Of a stretch of 64,000 bases of DNA, positions 42,932-51,012 are shown in pieces. Source of the stretch: an uncultured Lachnospiraceae bacterium. Its GTDB lineage: Bacteria > Bacillota > Clostridia > Lachnospirales > Lachnospiraceae. Within the stretch, counting starts at the first letter, position 1, and each line of letters starts with the position of its first letter. The stretch covers positions 62,001 to 126,000 of the forward strand of contig CAJTUA010000003.1 in the NCBI GenBank assembly GCA_910579615.1, in the 5' to 3' direction. Both the position numbers and the translations under genes were made by a program. Below the pieces are notes generated by a model. The model searched no databases. It was not told the DNA's origin and saw nothing but the letters and a program-made list of their open reading frames with translations.

Positions 42932-43360
42932 TTATTCATGCTCTTCGCAGCATGGGCAGTCCGGGAACTGGCTGTGGTCGTACTCAATTCCGTTTTTGTC
43001 GTAGTAATCTTTCACCGCCGCCCGGATGGCTTCTTCTGCGAGCACGGAACAATGTAGCTTGTGTGCGGGCAGTCCGCCCAGTGCCTCGGTTACTGCCTTG
43101 TTTGTCAACTGCAGAACTTCGCCAAGAGGTTTGCCCATAATTAGTTCCGTTGCCATAGAACTGGACGCGATGGCGGAACCGCAGCCAAAGGTTTCAAATT
43201 TTACGTCTGAAACAATGTTATTCTCGATTTTTAAATAAATTTTCATGATATCGCCGCATTTTGCGTTGCCGACTTCGCCGATGCCGTCGGCGTTTTCTAT
43301 CGTTCCAACATTTTTGGGATTCCGGAAATGCTCCATCACTTTTTCACTGTATAATGACAT
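42932..43360 (-). CDS. nifU: NifU/IscU-like iron-sulfur scaffold
   Basis: 142 aa from the ATG at 43360 (AAGGAG upstream; a GTG three codons earlier is less likely). The three cluster-binding cysteines are present in AKCGD, FGCGSAIASSS and LHCSVLAEEA, so it can assemble a transient Fe-S cluster from sulfur delivered by the cysteine desulfurase encoded 88 bp upstream. The C-terminal CPCCEEHE tail is an addition seen in clostridial members. It is the last gene of a metY-nifS-nifU operon. Confidence 0.94.
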   Translation of the reverse strand: MSLYSEKVMEHFRNPKNVGTIENADGIGEVGNAKCGDIMKIYLKIENNIVSDVKFETFGCGSAIASSSMATELIMGKPLGEVLQLTNKAVTEALGGLPAHKLHCSVLAEEAIRAAVKDYYDKNGIEYDHSQFPDCPCCEEHE

Positions 43361-43448
43361 ATTGCTCACTCCTTTTTATGCTAAGCGCCGAAGAAACCAA
43401 TGCCCGGTTTTTCGTGTTTTTTGTAAGAAGAACGCGTTTTCCGCAAGC

Positions 43449-44633
43449 CTAGAGGATGAAGGCTTTCTTCCCGCTTACCTTATCTTTCCACAGCGGGGAC
43501 ATATTTCTGAGATACTCCACAATTTCCGGCACAGCTTTTAAAATCTGCTCCACATCCTCCATGGTATTTTCTGCATCAAGCGTTAAGCGCAGGGAACCGT
43601 GCGCAACCTCGTGCGGTCTGCCAATCGCGAGCAGCACATGGCTTGGGTCAAGGGAACCGGAGGTGCAGGCGGAACCGGAGGAGGCGCAGATGCCGCGGTC
43701 ATCCAGGAGAAGCAGCAGGCTTTCGCCCTCCACGCCCTCAAAGCAGAAACTTACATTGCCGGGCAGGCGGTTTTTCGCGTCACCGTTGAGCGCTGCATAT
43801 GGAATCCGGGAAAGCCCTGCAATCAGGCGTTCTCGTAGCAGCAGCAATTTTTCCGTATGCCCGGACATTTGGGCGCAGGCTTCCTCAAGCGCCGCCGCCA
43901 TGCCAACGATTGCGGGTAGATTTTCCGTTCCGGCGCGCTTGCCGCGCTCCTGCGCGCCGCCCTCAATCAAATTGTGAAGTGGGATTCCCCGCCGGACATA
44001 GAGCGCGCCGATGCCCTTTGGTCCGTGGAATTTGTGCGCGGAGAGGGAGAGCATGTCGATGTTTTGCGTCCGCACATCCACTGGGAGATGCCCGATGGCC
44101 TGCACTGCGTCGGTATGGAATGGAATTTTTTGTTCACGGCAGATAGCGCCAATCTGTGCAATCGGAAGAATGGTGCCGATTTCATTGTTGGCATACATGA
44201 TTGTTACAAGGCAGGTATCTTCCCGGATGGCGTTTGCAACCTGTTCCGGGGAAAGCATCCCATTTTCGTGGACATCCAGAAGTTCCACTTCAAAGCCTTC
44301 TTTTTCCAGTTTTTCCAGGGTGTGCAGGACGGCATGGTGTTCGAAGGCGGAGGAGATAATGTGTTTTTTCCCTTTGTGCGCACCATTTTTCGCGGCGGAG
44401 AGAATGGCATGGTTATCCGCCTCGCTGCCTCCGGAGGTGAAATAAATCTCTCCCGGCTCCGCCCCGATGCATGAAGCAATGCGTTCCCTCGCGGACTGTA
44501 AGGCTTCTGCCGCTTTCTGTCCGAATGCGTACAGGCTTGAAGGGTTGCCCCAGTTTTCTTCCATGCAAGTAGACATCGCATTGATAGCGGTTCTGCTGAT
44601 TTTCGTTGTTGCCGCGTTATCTGCATAGACCAT
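43449..44633 (-). CDS. nifS: cysteine desulfurase (NifS/IscS type)
   Basis: 394 aa from the ATG at 44633 (AAAGGAAAG upstream). It moves sulfur from cysteine to the scaffold protein. Visible: MVYADNAATTKIS opening, EIYFTSGGSEADN, the PLP lysine in LSAHKFHGPKG, and the catalytic cysteine loop SSGSACTSG. It has full length for the family. It lies between metY and nifU in an operon that begins at the promoter near 46.2 kb. Confidence 0.96.
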   Translation of the reverse strand: MVYADNAATTKISRTAINAMSTCMEENWGNPSSLYAFGQKAAEALQSARERIASCIGAEPGEIYFTSGGSEADNHAILSAAKNGAHKGKKHIISSAFEHHAVLHTLEKLEKEGFEVELLDVHENGMLSPEQVANAIREDTCLVTIMYANNEIGTILPIAQIGAICREQKIPFHTDAVQAIGHLPVDVRTQNIDMLSLSAHKFHGPKGIGALYVRRGIPLHNLIEGGAQERGKRAGTENLPAIVGMAAALEEACAQMSGHTEKLLLLRERLIAGLSRIPYAALNGDAKNRLPGNVSFCFEGVEGESLLLLLDDRGICASSGSACTSGSLDPSHVLLAIGRPHEVAHGSLRLTLDAENTMEDVEQILKAVPEIVEYLRNMSPLWKDKVSGKKAFIL

Positions 44634-44652
44634 GATTATCTTTCCTTTCTTT

Positions 44653-45936
44653 TCAAATTGTGGCCGCAAATCCACGCTCCAAATCCTCAATAATATCATC
44701 GATATGCTCTGTTCCGATGGAAAGGCGGATGGTATTCGGGTGGATATCCTGTTCCTCAAGTTCCTTTTCGGTAAGCTGCGAGTGTGTGGTGGTTGCCGGG
44801 TGGATGACAAGGCTCTTGACATCCGCGACATTCGCGAGCAGGGAGAAGACTTTTAAATTGTCGATGAAGCGGTGTGCTTCGTCCTGTCCGCCCCTGATAT
44901 CGAAGGTAAAAATGGAAGCGCCGCCGTTCGGGAAATATTTTTCATACAGGGCGTGGTCTGGGTGGTCTGGCAGGGACGGGTGGTTGACGCGTTCCACAAG
45001 CGGATGCTTTGCCAGAAAATCCACTACTTTTTTCGCGTTTTCCGCATGGCGCTCTAAGCGCAGGGAAAGTGTCTCCACGCCCTGCAGAAGCAGGAAAGCA
45101 TTGAATGGAGAAATTGCCGCCCCGGTATCGCGCAGAAGGATTGCCCGGATGTAGGTGACAAAGGCAGCAGACCCCACAGCATCAGCAAAGGATACGCCAT
45201 GATAACTCGGGTTTGGCTCGGCAATGGCAGGGTATTTGCCGCTCGCCTTCCAATCAAACTTGCCGGAATCCACGATGATACCGCCAAGCGTTGTGCCGTG
45301 CCCGCCGATGAATTTCGTTGCGGAGTGAACCACGATATCCGCGCCGTGTTCAATCGGGCGAATCAGGTATGGGGTGCCGAACGTATTGTCAATGACGAGC
45401 GGAAGCCCGTGCTTATGCGCAATCGCCGCAATTGCATCAATATCCGGGATATCACTGTTCGGGTTGCCAAGCGTTTCCAGATAAATGGCACGCGTATTTT
45501 CCTTTATGGCATTCTCTAGCTCGGTCAGATTGTGCGCATCCACGAAGGTTGTTGTAATGCCGTAGTGTGGGAGGGTGTGGGCAAAGAGATTGTAGCTGCC
45601 GCCGTAAATGGTTTTCTGGGAGACGATGTGTCCTCCGTCTGCGGCGAGTGCCTCGATGGCGTATGTAATTGCCGCGGCACCGGAAGCCAAAGCAAGGGCT
45701 GCTACACCGCCCTCAAGCGCCGCAATCCTTTTTTCGAAGACATCTTGTGTGGAGTTGGTCAGGCGGCCGTAAATGTTGCCCGCGTCCGCGAGGCCAAAGC
45801 GCGCTGCCGCGTGTGCGGAATTCCTGAATACATAGGAAGTGGTCTGGTAAATCGGCACCGCCCTGGCATCGGTTGCCGGGTCAGGCTGTTCCTGACCAAC
45901 ATGAAGTTGAAGGGTTTCAAAACGGTATTCGCTCAT
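44653..45936 (-). CDS. metY: O-acetylhomoserine sulfhydrylase (MetY)
   Basis: 427 aa PLP enzyme of the Cys/Met metabolism family; it makes homocysteine from O-acetylhomoserine and sulfide. The opening RFETLQLHVGQEQPDPATDA and the PLP lysine in VVHSATKFIGGHG are typical of MetY; the family may also act on O-acetylserine. It is the first gene of the metY-nifS-nifU operon. The leader of about 270 nt upstream carries two tandem structured elements and a candidate Rrf2 operator, which points to sulfur- or Fe-S-dependent control. Confidence 0.94.
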   Translation of the reverse strand: MSEYRFETLQLHVGQEQPDPATDARAVPIYQTTSYVFRNSAHAAARFGLADAGNIYGRLTNSTQDVFEKRIAALEGGVAALALASGAAAITYAIEALAADGGHIVSQKTIYGGSYNLFAHTLPHYGITTTFVDAHNLTELENAIKENTRAIYLETLGNPNSDIPDIDAIAAIAHKHGLPLVIDNTFGTPYLIRPIEHGADIVVHSATKFIGGHGTTLGGIIVDSGKFDWKASGKYPAIAEPNPSYHGVSFADAVGSAAFVTYIRAILLRDTGAAISPFNAFLLLQGVETLSLRLERHAENAKKVVDFLAKHPLVERVNHPSLPDHPDHALYEKYFPNGGASIFTFDIRGGQDEAHRFIDNLKVFSLLANVADVKSLVIHPATTTHSQLTEKELEEQDIHPNTIRLSIGTEHIDDIIEDLERGFAATI

Positions 45937-45960
45937 AGCATTGTCCTCTTTTCTTATTTT

Positions 45961-46060
45961 TAGTTCTGCAAAAAGCCTGCCAGCACCTATAACCGAGGAA
46001 GAATTTTTCGCTTCGCCGAAAAATCCTTCCGGGCGCTGTCCGGCTTTTTGCTGGTTTTTT
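45961..46060 (-). repeat. nested double-hairpin element, copy C1 (metY leader)
   Basis: On the minus strand an outer stem (AAAAAGCC..CAGC with GCTG..GGCTTTTT) encloses an inner 14-bp stem (GGAAGGATTTTTCG with CGAAAAATTCTTCC) around a loop with GAAG. It lies in the metY 5' leader and is about 95% identical to C2. Confidence 0.85.
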
Positions 46061-46160
46061 TAGTTCCGCAAAAAGCCTGCCAGCACCCATAACCTTGGAA
46101 GAATTTTTCGCTTCGCCGAAAAATCCTTCCGGGCGCTGTCCGGCTTTTTGCTGATTTTTT
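46061..46160 (-). repeat. nested double-hairpin element, copy C2 (metY leader)
   Basis: This is the tandem copy of C1 with a period of about 100 bp and only about five base differences. A partial third copy (about 20 bp) begins at 46160. A short open frame across the tandem (45987-46220) is a by-product of the repeat. Confidence 0.85.
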
Positions 46161-46211
46161 AGTTCCGCAAAAAGCCTGCCACCGCTTGGCCTTTGGCGAT
46201 GCGTTTCTGTT

Positions 46212-46245
46212 ATGATACACCTATAAACCTATATTGTCAATAGGT
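46212..46245 (-). promoter_or_regulatory. metY operon promoter with overlapping operator
   Basis: On the minus strand TTGACA (46240-46235), a 17-bp spacer and TATCAT (46217-46212). The palindrome ACCTATATTGTCAATAGGT (46227-46245, 6-bp arms) covers the -35 box. The divergent Rrf2 gene makes its product the likely repressor. Confidence 0.75.
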
Positions 46246-46269
46246 AAATGGGTAAAAAACAAAAACTAC

Positions 46270-46299
46270 TTGTTAAACCCTTTAACCTTGCGTTATAAT
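46270..46299 (+). promoter_or_regulatory. promoter of the Rrf2 gene
   Basis: TTGTTA (46270-46275) and TATAAT (46294-46299) are separated by 18 bp. The start site would be about 25 bp before the GGAGG of the Rrf2 gene. Confidence 0.65.
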
Positions 46300-46329
46300 A
46301 GGTTGCAAAGGACGGAGGTAAGAGCGCTT

Positions 46330-46737
46330 ATGATTTCAACGAAAGGCAGATATGCCCTGCGCGTGATGGTGGATTTGGCGCAGCAGGATACGGACGGTTT
46401 TGTGCCGTTGGACGAGATTGCGGAGCGGCAGGGAATTTCCAAAAAATATCTGGAGATTATTTTAAAGACATTGGTGGCAAAAAAACTTTTAAAAGGTATG
46501 CGGGGCAAAGGCGGGGGATACCGCCTGACGCGACGCCCGGAGGAATATACGGCGGGGGAGATTTTAGAGCTGACCGAAGGGACGTTGGCAAGCGTGGCAT
46601 GCCTGCGCGCCGATGCAGAGCCGTGTGAGAGGAAGGCAAGGTGCAATACACTTCCCATGTGGGAGAGGTTTGATGGGATGGTGCATGATTTCTTTTATGG
46701 AATTACGCTTGCGGACTTGGCAAAGGAGCGGGAGTGA
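46330..46737 (+). CDS. Rrf2-family regulator with Fe-S-type cysteines
   Basis: 135 aa from the ATG at 46330 (GGAGG upstream). The opening MISTKGRYALRVMVDLAQ and the winged helix (ISKKYLEIILKTLVAKKLL) are Rrf2 hallmarks. Three cysteines in VACLRADAEPCERKARC resemble the cluster-binding set of IscR, so it may sense Fe-S or cysteine status. CymR, the Bacillota relative that controls sulfur genes, usually lacks them. It is divergent from metY-nifS-nifU and probably controls both directions through the palindrome at 46227-46245. Confidence 0.93.
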   Translation: MISTKGRYALRVMVDLAQQDTDGFVPLDEIAERQGISKKYLEIILKTLVAKKLLKGMRGKGGGYRLTRRPEEYTAGEILELTEGTLASVACLRADAEPCERKARCNTLPMWERFDGMVHDFFYGITLADLAKERE

Positions 46738-46858
46738 TTGACACTCCTGCTTTTTTCGGTTAGAATGGAAGCCAGAAAAATCATTACAATATGAAGAGTG
46801 AAGTATGGATATGCTTTCACGAAAAGTCATGCTGGGTAAAAGGAGGTATCGAGGGAAA

Positions 46859-48154
46859 ATGCTCGGATTAAAACGGGGAACCGTGAAACTGTATCAACAT
46901 GAAAAAGAATGGGAAATCGAAGCGCAGAATACAATTTCCCGGCTGAAAAAGATTTTGGGTTCTGCCGCGAAGGATATTCAGCATGTGGGAAGCACATCCA
47001 TCCTTTCCATTCAGGCAAAACCGATTATCGACATTGCGCTTGCCGTTGATAATTTCGACGATATTCTTGCGTTTGAAAAGGAATTAAAAGATGAAGGCTT
47101 TTATTACCGCCCGAAGGCACAGCCATCAATTCAGAACCAATTATTGTTTGCATGTGGCAGTTTTTATGACGGTTCCGGGGATTTGCAGACGCATTTTATC
47201 CATGTTGTCCTGACAAACAGCATGGACTGGATGAATTATATCAATTTTAGGGATTACCTGAATAAAATGCCTTCCGTTGCAAAGAAGTATGAAAAACTGA
47301 AAATATCGCTTGCCGCGCAGGCACCCGTTGACAATGGCAGGGAAAAGTATGTGGAAGGCAAGCATGATTTTATTGTTTATACGTTAAGGAAGGCGCTTGT
47401 GAATTTCTACCTTGGGAAAACCGTTGTGATAAAAATTGACCGTCCGCTTGGCAGCGCGCACCCGAAAGACGCAAGCCTGGTTTATCCGGTGAATTATGGG
47501 TATCTTCCGGGTGTTTTAGGCGGTGACGGGGAGGAACTTGACGTGTACTTGCTTGGAGTGGATACTCCGGTAAAAGAATTTCAGGCGCGCGTGATTGGAA
47601 TTGTCCACCGGCATGATGATGTGGAGGATAAGCTGGTCGCTGCGCCGGAAGGGATGGATTATACTGCCATTGAAATAGAAGAAGCGGTGCATTTCCAGGA
47701 GCAGTATTATAAGAGCGAAGTGGAGGCGATTTTTGAAAAATCCTGTGGAACGGTTCTGTATACAAAACGGGACGGGATTGTTCATTACCTGCTCATCGAG
47801 TCCTGTGGCGGAAAAAATTGCGGTTTTCCGAAGGGGCATATGGAAAAAGACGAGAATGAAATGGAAACTGCATTGAGGGAAACGTGGGAGGAGACTTCCA
47901 TCCGGGCAAAAATTGTGGATGGTTTTAAGCGGGAGATTACGTATGCAATGGAAAACGGAAAAATAAAGTCCGTCGTTTATTTTTTGGCGAATTATGAGGG
48001 GCAAGTACCGGAACATAATTCGGGTTATGAGCACAATGAGTATTGTTTGCTGCCGTTTTATGAAGCATATTCCAGGCTGACTTATGATAATATGAAGAAG
48101 CTACTAAAGGAAGCGGATGAGTTTTTGGTCAGGATACCCGAAAGCAAGGGCTGA
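46859..48154 (+). CDS. GrpB / pyrophosphatase-like / NUDIX three-domain fusion
   Basis: 431 aa from the ATG at 46859. Residues 1-180 are GrpB-like, a nucleotidyltransferase-fold family (IQHVGSTSILSIQAKPIIDI). Residues about 186-290 resemble a short inorganic pyrophosphatase-like module (IDRPLGSAHPKD, then YPVNYGYLPGVLGGDGEELD). Residues about 295-430 are NUDIX, with the box G-x5-E in GHMEKDENEM and RETWEET at about 326-348. All three parts deal with nucleotides or pyrophosphate, so a nucleotide-sanitising or signal-degrading enzyme is plausible. The combination is unusual; the frame is continuous with no sign of an artefact. Confidence 0.85.
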   Translation: MLGLKRGTVKLYQHEKEWEIEAQNTISRLKKILGSAAKDIQHVGSTSILSIQAKPIIDIALAVDNFDDILAFEKELKDEGFYYRPKAQPSIQNQLLFACGSFYDGSGDLQTHFIHVVLTNSMDWMNYINFRDYLNKMPSVAKKYEKLKISLAAQAPVDNGREKYVEGKHDFIVYTLRKALVNFYLGKTVVIKIDRPLGSAHPKDASLVYPVNYGYLPGVLGGDGEELDVYLLGVDTPVKEFQARVIGIVHRHDDVEDKLVAAPEGMDYTAIEIEEAVHFQEQYYKSEVEAIFEKSCGTVLYTKRDGIVHYLLIESCGGKNCGFPKGHMEKDENEMETALRETWEETSIRAKIVDGFKREITYAMENGKIKSVVYFLANYEGQVPEHNSGYEHNEYCLLPFYEAYSRLTYDNMKKLLKEADEFLVRIPESKG

Positions 48155-48167
48155 ATCCATTTTTTCC

Positions 48168-48196
48168 TTGACAAATCCCCCATTCAATGCTATATT
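48168..48196 (+). promoter_or_regulatory. promoter of the metG leader
   Basis: TTGACA (48168-48173), 17-bp spacer, TATATT (48191-48196). Transcription would start near 48203, which gives metG an untranslated leader of almost 690 nt. Confidence 0.75.
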
Positions 48197-48202
48197 GCTA
48201 TC

Positions 48203-48707
48203 CATAAAGTGATTGTGGAACGCTGTTTTCCGCAGGAACAAAGGAATATGGAAAAGGCAATGAAGAGAAGAGTACGGGGTGAAAGCTTTTACAGAGAATT
48301 CCGCAGACAGTGTAAGCTGCCTTGCTGAGAGCGGGAGAAGGGGAAGCTTCGGAAGATGGTCTTGGAGCTGCGCGGCCAAAACCGGATGGTGCGGTGTGGG
48401 AACATGCAGAATGGAAATGGGTTGGCATGGATACCTGCGGGATAGGAACCGGAATGATACAGGGCATTTAAGGTGCCCGGTAGAATTTTTGGATGCGGTC
48501 AGGCTGCGACGGAGGCGCCCGTTAGCGCGATATGCTGTAGGTCAGGGCAGGCAGCGGCACGCCGTATCATGTGGGGGCGGGCAGTTTGGCAGGGCATCGG
48601 ATTGCAGCAGATGAGGCGCATTTCGTGAGGAATGCGCGAAATAAAGTGGTACCACGGGAGATAACTCCTGTCTTTATCGGGAATGATAGAGGCAGGAGTT
48701 TTTTTGT
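48203..48707 (+). ncRNA. T-box riboswitch leader of metG
   Basis: The conserved T-box AAAGTGGTACCACG lies at 48643-48656, directly before a terminator hairpin (AACTCCTG 48663-48670, CAGGAGTT 48693-48700, then a T-run). The T-box pairs with the tRNA 3' end and forms the competing antiterminator when uncharged tRNA(Met) binds. GAAGAGAAGAGTA near 48265 fits the stem I region. The leader from the promoter to the terminator is about 500 nt, longer than usual; the extra length lies between stem I and the antiterminator. Confidence 0.85.
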
Positions 48708-48777
48708 GCGCAGAGCGGACAGAAAAACCCTTCCTGGAACATTGGTGTTGGGAGGGAACCTGCGGAACTCAAAAACA

Positions 48778-48867
48778 GTATATGCCCGTACAGACCCCGG
48801 AGAAATTTTTGGGAGAGAAGCGGACAAAAATTTATCCGATGGGTTAAGGGTCTGGAAGGGCATATAC
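48778..48867 (+). repeat. nested double-hairpin element, copy B (metG leader)
   Basis: Outer arms 48778-48797 and 48848-48867 (18 of 20 paired) enclose inner arms GGAGAAATTTTTG/CAAAAATTTATCC (48799-48811, 48825-48837; 12 of 13) around a loop with GAAGCG. It lies between the T-box terminator and the metG ribosome site. Confidence 0.85.
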
Positions 48868-48891
48868 GGAACTAAAAATAGGAGGAAAACC

Positions 48892-50985
48892 ATGACCAAA
48901 CAACCTTATTACATCACAACGGCAATCGCCTACACTTCAGGCAAGCCTCACATTGGCAACACGTATGAAATTGTGTTGGCAGACAGTATCGCGCGCTACA
49001 AGCGCCTGGAGGGATACGATGTATTCTTCCAGACAGGAACGGACGAACATGGGCAAAAAGTGGAGCAGAAAGCAGCGGCAGAGGGCATCACGCCAAAACA
49101 GTTCGTGGATGGCGTTGCAGGGGAAATCCATCGAATCTGGGATTTGATGAACACTTCCTACGACAAATTTATCCGCACGACGGACACTGAGCATGAGAAG
49201 CAGGTTCAGAAAATTTTCCGGAAGCTTTACGACAAGGGTGACATTTACAAAGGCTCCTACGAAGGTCTGTACTGCACGCCGTGCGAGTCATTCTGGACGG
49301 AGTCACAGCTTGTGGACGGCAAATGCCCGGACTGTGGCAGGGAGGTAAAGCCTGCGAAAGAGGAGGCTTATTTCTTCCGCATGAGCAAATATGCCAACCG
49401 CCTGATTGAGCATATCAACACGCACCCGGAATTTATCCAACCGGTTTCGCGCAAGAATGAGATGATGAACAATTTCCTCCTGCCGGGCCTGCAGGATTTG
49501 TGCGTGTCGCGGACATCGTTCAAATGGGGCGTTCCGGTGGATTTTGACGACAAGCATGTGGTTTATGTGTGGATTGACGCACTGTCCAATTACATTACTG
49601 GAATCGGATATGATGCGGATGGGAATTCGACAGAGCAATTCCAGAAATTCTGGCCTGCCGACCTGCACTTAATCGGAAAGGATATCCTGCGTTTCCACAC
49701 AATTTACTGGCCAATCATGCTGATGGCGCTCGATGTGCCGCTGCCGAAGCAGATTTTCGGGCATCCGTGGCTGCTCCGCATGGACGAGACCGGAAAGAGC
49801 GTGAAGATGAGCAAATCGCGCGGCAATGTGCTGTACGCGGATGATTTGGCGGATTTGTTCGGCGTGGATGCGGTGCGCTATTTTGTGCTGCATGAGATGC
49901 CGTTTGAAAATGATGGCGCAGTCAGCTGGGAGCTGATGGCGGAGCGCATCAATTCCGATTTGGCAAATACACTTGGCAATCTGGTCAACCGCACGATTTC
50001 CATGTCCAATAAGTATTTTGGCGGCGTGGTGGCGGATGCGGGCGCGGCAGAGGATGTGGATGCCGATTTAAAGGCAGTGGCAGCAGGAACCGCGGGGCGC
50101 GTGGCGGAAAAGATGAAAGAATTGCGTGTGGCGGATGCGATTACGGAGATTTTTACACTGTTCAAACGCTGCAACAAATATATTGATGAGACAATGCCGT
50201 GGGCGCTGGCAAAGGATGAGGCAAAGCAGGGGCGTTTGCAGACGGTGCTTTACAATCTTGTGGAGAGCATTGTTATCGGCGCGGTGTTGCTTGAGCCGTT
50301 TATGCCAGAGACAACAAAGAAGATTCTGGCACAGCTGCACGCAGAAAAAAGAAGCTTTGAGGAGTGTAAGAGCTTTGGTGGCTATGCGTCCGGAACAAAG
50401 GTGACGGATGCGCCGGAAATTCTGTTTGCGCGTCTGGATATGAAGGAAGTGCAGGAGAGGGCAGCGAAGGTTGCCGAGGCGCAGAAGGCGGAAGCTGCGG
50501 CGGAGGAAGCAGCGCAGGGCGTTGCAGGGAATGCCGCGGGACAGTGTGCTGCTGCAAACAGAAAAGGGAATGTGCCGGGCATGACAGCGGATGTTTCCGG
50601 GGATGGAGCGGTAAGCCCGTGTGCAGAAACACAGAGCGTGATTGATATCGAACCAAAGCCGGAAATTACCTATGAGGACTTTGCAAAGCTTCAGTTCCAG
50701 GTAGGTGAGATTATTGCGTGCGAGGAAGTTAAAAAATCTAAAAAGCTTCTTTGCTCACAGGTAAAAATCGGAAGTCAGGTAAAGCAGATTGTTTCCGGCA
50801 TCAAAGCGCATTATTCCGCCCAGGAAATGGTTGGCAAGAAGGTGATGGTGCTTGTAAATTTAAAACCTGCGACATTGGCGGGCGTGGTTTCCGAGGGGAT
50901 GCTGTTGTGCGCCGAGGATGAGAACGGGGAGCTTGCGCTGATGGCACCGGAGAAGCCAATGCCTGCGGGGGCGGAAATCTGTTAG
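48892..50985 (+). CDS. metG: methionyl-tRNA synthetase
   Basis: 697 aa from the ATG at 48892 (GGAGGAAAACC upstream). It charges tRNA(Met). It has the HIGH-type motif KPHIGN near residue 20, a zinc knuckle (CTPCESF, CPDCG), KMSKS (VKMSKSRGN), and an anticodon-binding helical domain. An Ala/Glu-rich linker of about 60 residues leads to a C-terminal OB-fold tRNA-binding domain (FQVGEIIACEEVKKSKKLLC). Expression is controlled by the T-box leader. The open frame continues upstream through the leader, but that part is non-coding. Confidence 0.97.
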   Translation: MTKQPYYITTAIAYTSGKPHIGNTYEIVLADSIARYKRLEGYDVFFQTGTDEHGQKVEQKAAAEGITPKQFVDGVAGEIHRIWDLMNTSYDKFIRTTDTEHEKQVQKIFRKLYDKGDIYKGSYEGLYCTPCESFWTESQLVDGKCPDCGREVKPAKEEAYFFRMSKYANRLIEHINTHPEFIQPVSRKNEMMNNFLLPGLQDLCVSRTSFKWGVPVDFDDKHVVYVWIDALSNYITGIGYDADGNSTEQFQKFWPADLHLIGKDILRFHTIYWPIMLMALDVPLPKQIFGHPWLLRMDETGKSVKMSKSRGNVLYADDLADLFGVDAVRYFVLHEMPFENDGAVSWELMAERINSDLANTLGNLVNRTISMSNKYFGGVVADAGAAEDVDADLKAVAAGTAGRVAEKMKELRVADAITEIFTLFKRCNKYIDETMPWALAKDEAKQGRLQTVLYNLVESIVIGAVLLEPFMPETTKKILAQLHAEKRSFEECKSFGGYASGTKVTDAPEILFARLDMKEVQERAAKVAEAQKAEAAAEEAAQGVAGNAAGQCAAANRKGNVPGMTADVSGDGAVSPCAETQSVIDIEPKPEITYEDFAKLQFQVGEIIACEEVKKSKKLLCSQVKIGSQVKQIVSGIKAHYSAQEMVGKKVMVLVNLKPATLAGVVSEGMLLCAEDENGELALMAPEKPMPAGAEIC

Positions 50986-51012
50986 TGCTTTTGCAAAGGA
51001 GGGCACAAGGCA

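Noticed and set aside
45987..46220. 77-aa open frame in the metY leader
   Set aside because: It is made of the tandem structured repeats, so its repeated peptide follows from the DNA repeat rather than from selection for a protein.
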